From the NCBI GenBank assembly GCA_035236585.1, contig CP141137.1, forward strand, positions 13,594,327 through 13,658,326: a stretch of 64,000 nt of DNA, read 5' to 3'. This document shows, piece after piece, positions 60,268-64,000 of the stretch. The DNA is from Warburgia ugandensis (lineage: Eukaryota > Streptophyta > Magnoliopsida > Canellales > Canellaceae). The notes below the pieces were generated by a model. That model was not told the origin of the DNA, made no database searches, and saw only the letters and a list, made by a program, of their open reading frames with translations. Each line of letters opens with the position of its first letter. Position 1 is the first letter of the stretch. Position numbers and translations under genes: made by a program.

Positions 60268-61470
60268 TGGTTTTGGCGCATAGCTTAACTATTTTATATC
60301 CTAAGAGGTTTAGGAATTAAATTATGTAAAAATTGGCAAAACTCTAATTGCAATGATACTTCCGAGCATATGTACATCAATTAAATAAGCTCCCATAAAT
60401 TATCAAAAAAGGACAAAAAAAAGCTTCCCTGGTATTTTAAGACGAACTTATAGCAGGTAACTCGAGGCAGTTTGTTCTACAAATATATGTTAAGTCGATT
60501 TGTTCGATGATAAAAGCTATTGAACTTACATGTGTATTCATTAACGGAAAATTTTCCTTGTTAGAAGACTTCATTGCCAACCATACATTTCAAAAGCCAT
60601 ACTAGAAAGTTATAGGGTTTAGATAGAGTTGGTTTTGGTGCACAAGCTCATTTATTGTATGGCCTAGGAAATCAGTGGTTCAAGTTCATGTCATGTAAAA
60701 GTTTGGTCCTGCTTGTACTTTGGTTTTGATGCATGGCTCATGTATTTTATAGCCCCAGAGTTTCATGTCCACGCCATGCAAATGGTTGGCTCAACTTGAA
60801 TTCTAAGGAAATAAACAGTTGATATCATGTAGAATTTTCCCCCCATTTTGGTGCAAGTTCATCTATTTTAACCCTCCGTTTTTAGTAACAAAATGAAACA
60901 GAAGTAGGACCAAACTGAGAGTTAGCAGCATAGACAAAGATGGATTTGTGAATGAGAAATAAATTTGGACTATATTCATAGGAATCAATGGGAGAATCTC
61001 AAATTGCTCAAGTGGGCTGTTGGGCGTAATTGTAATAGTAGCAGCAATGACATTAATTAAGTTGTCTAACATTCCTTTATTTACCCTAGATCCCTCATCC
61101 ATCCCCCTTTCAGAGAACATATAACTTATCTTGTTCGTCATCTTTAGGGGCAATGGTTGATTGCCTAAATATTTGGGATAAAAACAAAGATACTATACTA
61201 ATAAGGGCTAAGGGCGTGACATGCCGTATCTTTCTATGACCCAAGCAACAAGCTTCATGCTTGGTTCAAAAGTCAATTTTCATTTTAAAGAAAAATCCCC
61301 TAGTGTTGATCCTACGTTATGCTGGTACTGTTACTGTAATTCCACTTCTTCCTAAGAGATCAGAAAATTCATTATTTAGATCATGTAAAAATTGGCCCCA
61401 CTTTTATTTTTGATTTAGTGCATAGTTCATCTATTTTACAGGCTAGGTTATCAATGGTCTAGATCATTTA
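60268..61470 (+). repeat. Recurring about 85-bp motif, at least four copies
   Basis: A phrase of the form TTTTGGTGCATAGCTCAT, TATTTTATAGCCTAGG, then a form of CATGTAAAAATTGG recurs at about 60268-60350, 60631-60712, 60719-60800, 60845-60875 (partial) and 61370-61470. All copies are in the same orientation but diverged. The two middle copies are adjacent (88 bases apart). Unclassified. Confidence 0.6.
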
Positions 61471-61576
61471 AAAAGCATTAGATAATAGCAATATGAGGAG
61501 AATGTTCTCATGCACTTTTGGTGAGACTTGTATTTAGTATTTGTAAGATTTAGTAGACGTTAGTCAAGGACGATTT

Positions 61577-62092
61577 ATGAACAAATGGAGACGCACCTCT
61601 GGAGTTTTGTGTGAATGACGAGTACTATTCAAATTGAAAGGAAAATTTATAGGATGGCTATAAAGCTGGCATGCTCTATGGATTAGAGTGTTGGATAGTT
61701 AAGGAACAATGTATATATAAGATAAGCATAGCTGAAATAAGGATATTGAGATAGATGAAAGGCAAGACAAGATAGTGTAAAATTAGAAATGAAAACATTA
61801 GAGGAAACTTAAGAGTAGCACCAATAGATAACAAGATGATGGAAACTAGACCTAGATGGTTTCAACATGTTCAACGGAGATTGAAAATGACCAATTAGGA
61901 GTGAGGCAATCCAAGTCAAAGTTCTAAAAGGCCAAGGGGAAGACTCAAAAGAAAATGGATAAAAGTGGAAGGAAAATATTTAAAAACCTTGGGGACTAAA
62001 TGAAGACATGATACTTATAGAGGGGAATGAAAGAACAAGATTCGTGTGGCTGATCCCTAATCGGGATAAGGTCTTGATGGCGATGATGATAA
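61577..62092 (+). mobile_element. RTE-clade LINE 3' fragment
   Basis: 516 bp of the RTE C-terminal region (AACAAATGGAGACGC ... GGATGGCTATAAAGCTGGC ... GGAATGAAAGAACAAGATTC) ends in CGGGATAAGGTCTTGATGG and a GATGATGAT tail. The flanks GTCAAGGACGATTT (61563-61576) and GTCATAAACGATTT (62093-62106) look like a diverged target duplication (11 of 14). Confidence 0.85.
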
Positions 62093-62106
62093 GTCATAAA
62101 CGATTT

Positions 62107-62619
62107 GTAGTTGTTCCACAAATAGCTTTCCTCAGAGATAAGAGTTCACATGATTTCATTTACCTATCTCACATATCTATGAAGAGATTATGCAAAAGGA
62201 AGGAAAGTGGCACCACTGTCGCACTATGGAGTAGGTGAGTCCTCGAGAAACACTCCTATTTCTTAAGCCATTGAAACCAAGTGACCTTGGATGCCCTAAT
62301 AACCATTACACGGCAGTGACGGTATTTATTTTCCGTTGATGATCTAGCAACCGTCCAATTGCTTCTTAGAATTCTAAGAGACGAGATTAGCCCTAGAAAG
62401 ATCAAACAGCCACAGGTCGATTTTTGACCTCCTGTTCAACTTGCCCAATCTGAGTCGGAGTAAGCTGAGAGTTATAGAACATGAGCCCATGATTATCTGT
62501 TCTTTTGAGGTAATAAATTGATACTTCGACGATGCTTTAATGACTTAGAGTAGGCTTGTGCATATAAGGTGATACCTTGTCAACAACAAATGTAAGATCT
62601 GGGCGAGTCATAGTCAAGG
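62107..62619. other. Intergenic, nothing recognised
   Basis: No gene or named repeat recognised. Confidence 0.4.
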
Positions 62620-63345
62620 ATCAGAGAGATGCATGTTGGAAGATTGTGGAGTAAGTTGTAGCAGTTGGAGTCGTCACTGGCTTAGAATCTTTCACCGAAA
62701 ACTTCTTGAAAAGGTTTGCCACATATTTTCTTCTATTTAGAAGTAAACCGTAGGGAACTCTTGTAGTTTCCTTTCCTAAGAAGTAATGAATGTCCCCAGG
62801 GTCCTTGAGCACAAATTCAGCAGCAAGCAAGCAGATCAAATTTTGAATGGCAAGGATTACGTTGTCTGCCACCAAGTGATAATCTTCAAAAATTAAGAAA
62901 TAATGATAGTGTTAGCTTTCCCATAAGTAAATAGAGTTTTGTCTGTTTTGGAGATAACAAAGCCATGACCCAATACATAACCACTTAGTCTTTGATACTA
63001 AGCTCGTGGGGCTTGCTTGAGGCCATATAAGGATCCATTGAGAAGGCACATGTGATCAGGGTTGGTGGGGTCAACAAAGCCAGATGACTGCTCCATGTAG
63101 ACCATTTATGTGAGGGACCCAAGTAGAAACTCATTTTGAACATGCATTTGTCTAGCAACCCATGGACTTGCTGTAGCTAAGTCTAGCACGAGTTTGATTG
63201 TGGTGGGTTTTACCATTGGATTGAAGTCACCGTGAAGTCTATACATTCCATTTAGTGATTACCTTTGGCAAGTTGCTGGGCTTTATAGCGCTCAATCTCT
63301 CCACCAGGCTTTGTTTTGAGCCGAAAAACCCATTTATACCTTATG
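62620..63345 (-). mobile_element. Ty1/copia reverse transcriptase fragment (fossil)
   Basis: On the minus strand, the copia reverse transcriptase pattern runs from about 63345 (RLKTKPGG-like) through SLYGLKQAP at about 62990-63020 to DIHYFLGKE and a NRRKYVANLFKKF block at about 62690-62800. It is broken with several breaks, and no LTRs were identified. It is a different subfamily from the copia remnant at 10.6-14.6 kb judging by the motif wording. Confidence 0.8.
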
Positions 63346-63417
63346 ACATTGTACCCCTGAAATCTTGGGAGCATTAACTTTTGCATTCATGCCATTCTCT
63401 ATTCAATGCACTTAGTA

Positions 63418-63582
63418 AAAGGACAGCCCTGGTGCATGAAGCGCACCCACGTATGCAGGGTTCGGGGAAGGGGCAGACCATAAGGCTTAATATTATGCAG
63501 CCTTACCTTATATTTTGCAAGAGGCTGTTTCCACGCCTTGAACCTATGACCTCAAAGTCATACAACAACAACTTATGATCGT
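63418..63582 (-). mobile_element. Au-type SINE (antisense)
   Basis: On the plus strand it runs AAAGGACAGCCCTGGTGCAT ... GCAGGGTTCGGGGAAGGGGC ... ATATTTTGCAAGAGGCTG ... CCTATGACCTCAAAGTC. The tRNA-like head is partly lost. Confidence 0.82.
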
Positions 63583-64000
63583 TAGATGAAGCGGCCAAAT
63601 CAAAATTTGACCCCAACAGAGTGCATATGGCTGGTGGGGAAGAGTAGTACTAGATGATATCCATGTTACCTTGTTTCAGCAACGCCATTTCACTCAAACA
63701 AAATATAATAAATATGGAAGTGTTTGATTAACGAGGTATGGAGTGTTTTTATCAAAAAGGGAGTGCGGGTATCATTTTTCCGATCATTTTATCAAAAAGA
63801 GAGTCCGGGCATGGATTTTTAGTGGCAAAGCTGTGATCATTTGATGAGTGCGAGTAGGTTTAGGTCAGGCCGGAGATGTAGTTGGGTTTGGATTTAATTA
63901 GTCCGAATTGGGTAGGTGTAAGGTGGTGTTCTAGCAGCTTGGAACAGAAACTATCTTTGAAGTTGTAAAAATCAATTAAAAAAAACTGTAAAAAAAGAGA
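63583..64000. other. Intergenic to window edge
   Basis: A phrase TTTTATCAAAAAGxGAGTxCGGG occurs twice (about 63748 and 63788). Nothing else recognised. Confidence 0.4.

Overview
This window is nuclear DNA from a flowering plant. It is AT-rich and mostly transposon-derived, and only two host loci can be supported. The plant signs are a DEVIL/ROTUNDIFOLIA-LIKE (DVL/RTFL) peptide locus, an intron-rich plant-type TMEM214 (DUF2359) gene with GT-AG introns, Au-type tRNA-derived SINEs, Ty1/copia and long-LTR Ty3/gypsy-like remnants, and a caulimovirid-like fragment. The abundance of RTE-clade LINEs and some familiar-looking intergenic sequence would fit a magnoliid, but that is a weak inference.

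Layout. Positions 1-300 hold the start of a caulimovirid-like movement protein frame that runs off the left edge. From 0.8 to 6.4 kb there are microsatellites, a large foldback element (3469-3764) and a SINE. At 7.1-7.8 kb is the DVL/RTFL locus: a GA tract, a TATA box and two 45-aa peptide ORFs in tandem, in the same phase, 54 bp apart, with no visible promoter between them. From 10.5 to 18.8 kb lie decayed copia pieces with a SINE and another segment inserted. A clean solo LTR (18801-21453) follows. RTE LINE pieces occupy 25.8-30.3 kb: a reversed 5' fragment and then a nearly full-length forward copy, each with repeated units in the 5' region. From 30.3 to 36.9 kb there is little beyond a copia RT scrap. 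From 36.9 to 44.9 kb lies a cluster of seven Au-like SINEs, a 488-bp hAT-type MITE and two RTE 3' fragments.

The TMEM214-like gene occupies 45351-58823 on the + strand as ten coding exons (1779 nt including stop, 592 aa). All junctions are GT-AG, and the frame stays open through every join. Its size comes from introns. Intron 2 (5.7 kb) carries an RTE LINE with a 10-bp target duplication, and a 2967-bp solo LTR with a 5-bp target duplication is nested inside that LINE. Intron 3 (4.5 kb) holds two tandem-duplicated blocks, one of which looks protein-derived, and an RTE 3' fragment. Intron 9 contains a 38-bp RTE insertion with an 18-bp target duplication. Downstream are another RTE fragment, a copia RT fragment and a last SINE.

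The most interesting items are the apparently dicistronic, in-phase DVL/RTFL pair and the series of very short RTE insertions whose target duplications can be read directly. I saw no tRNA, rRNA, CRISPR array or organellar insert.
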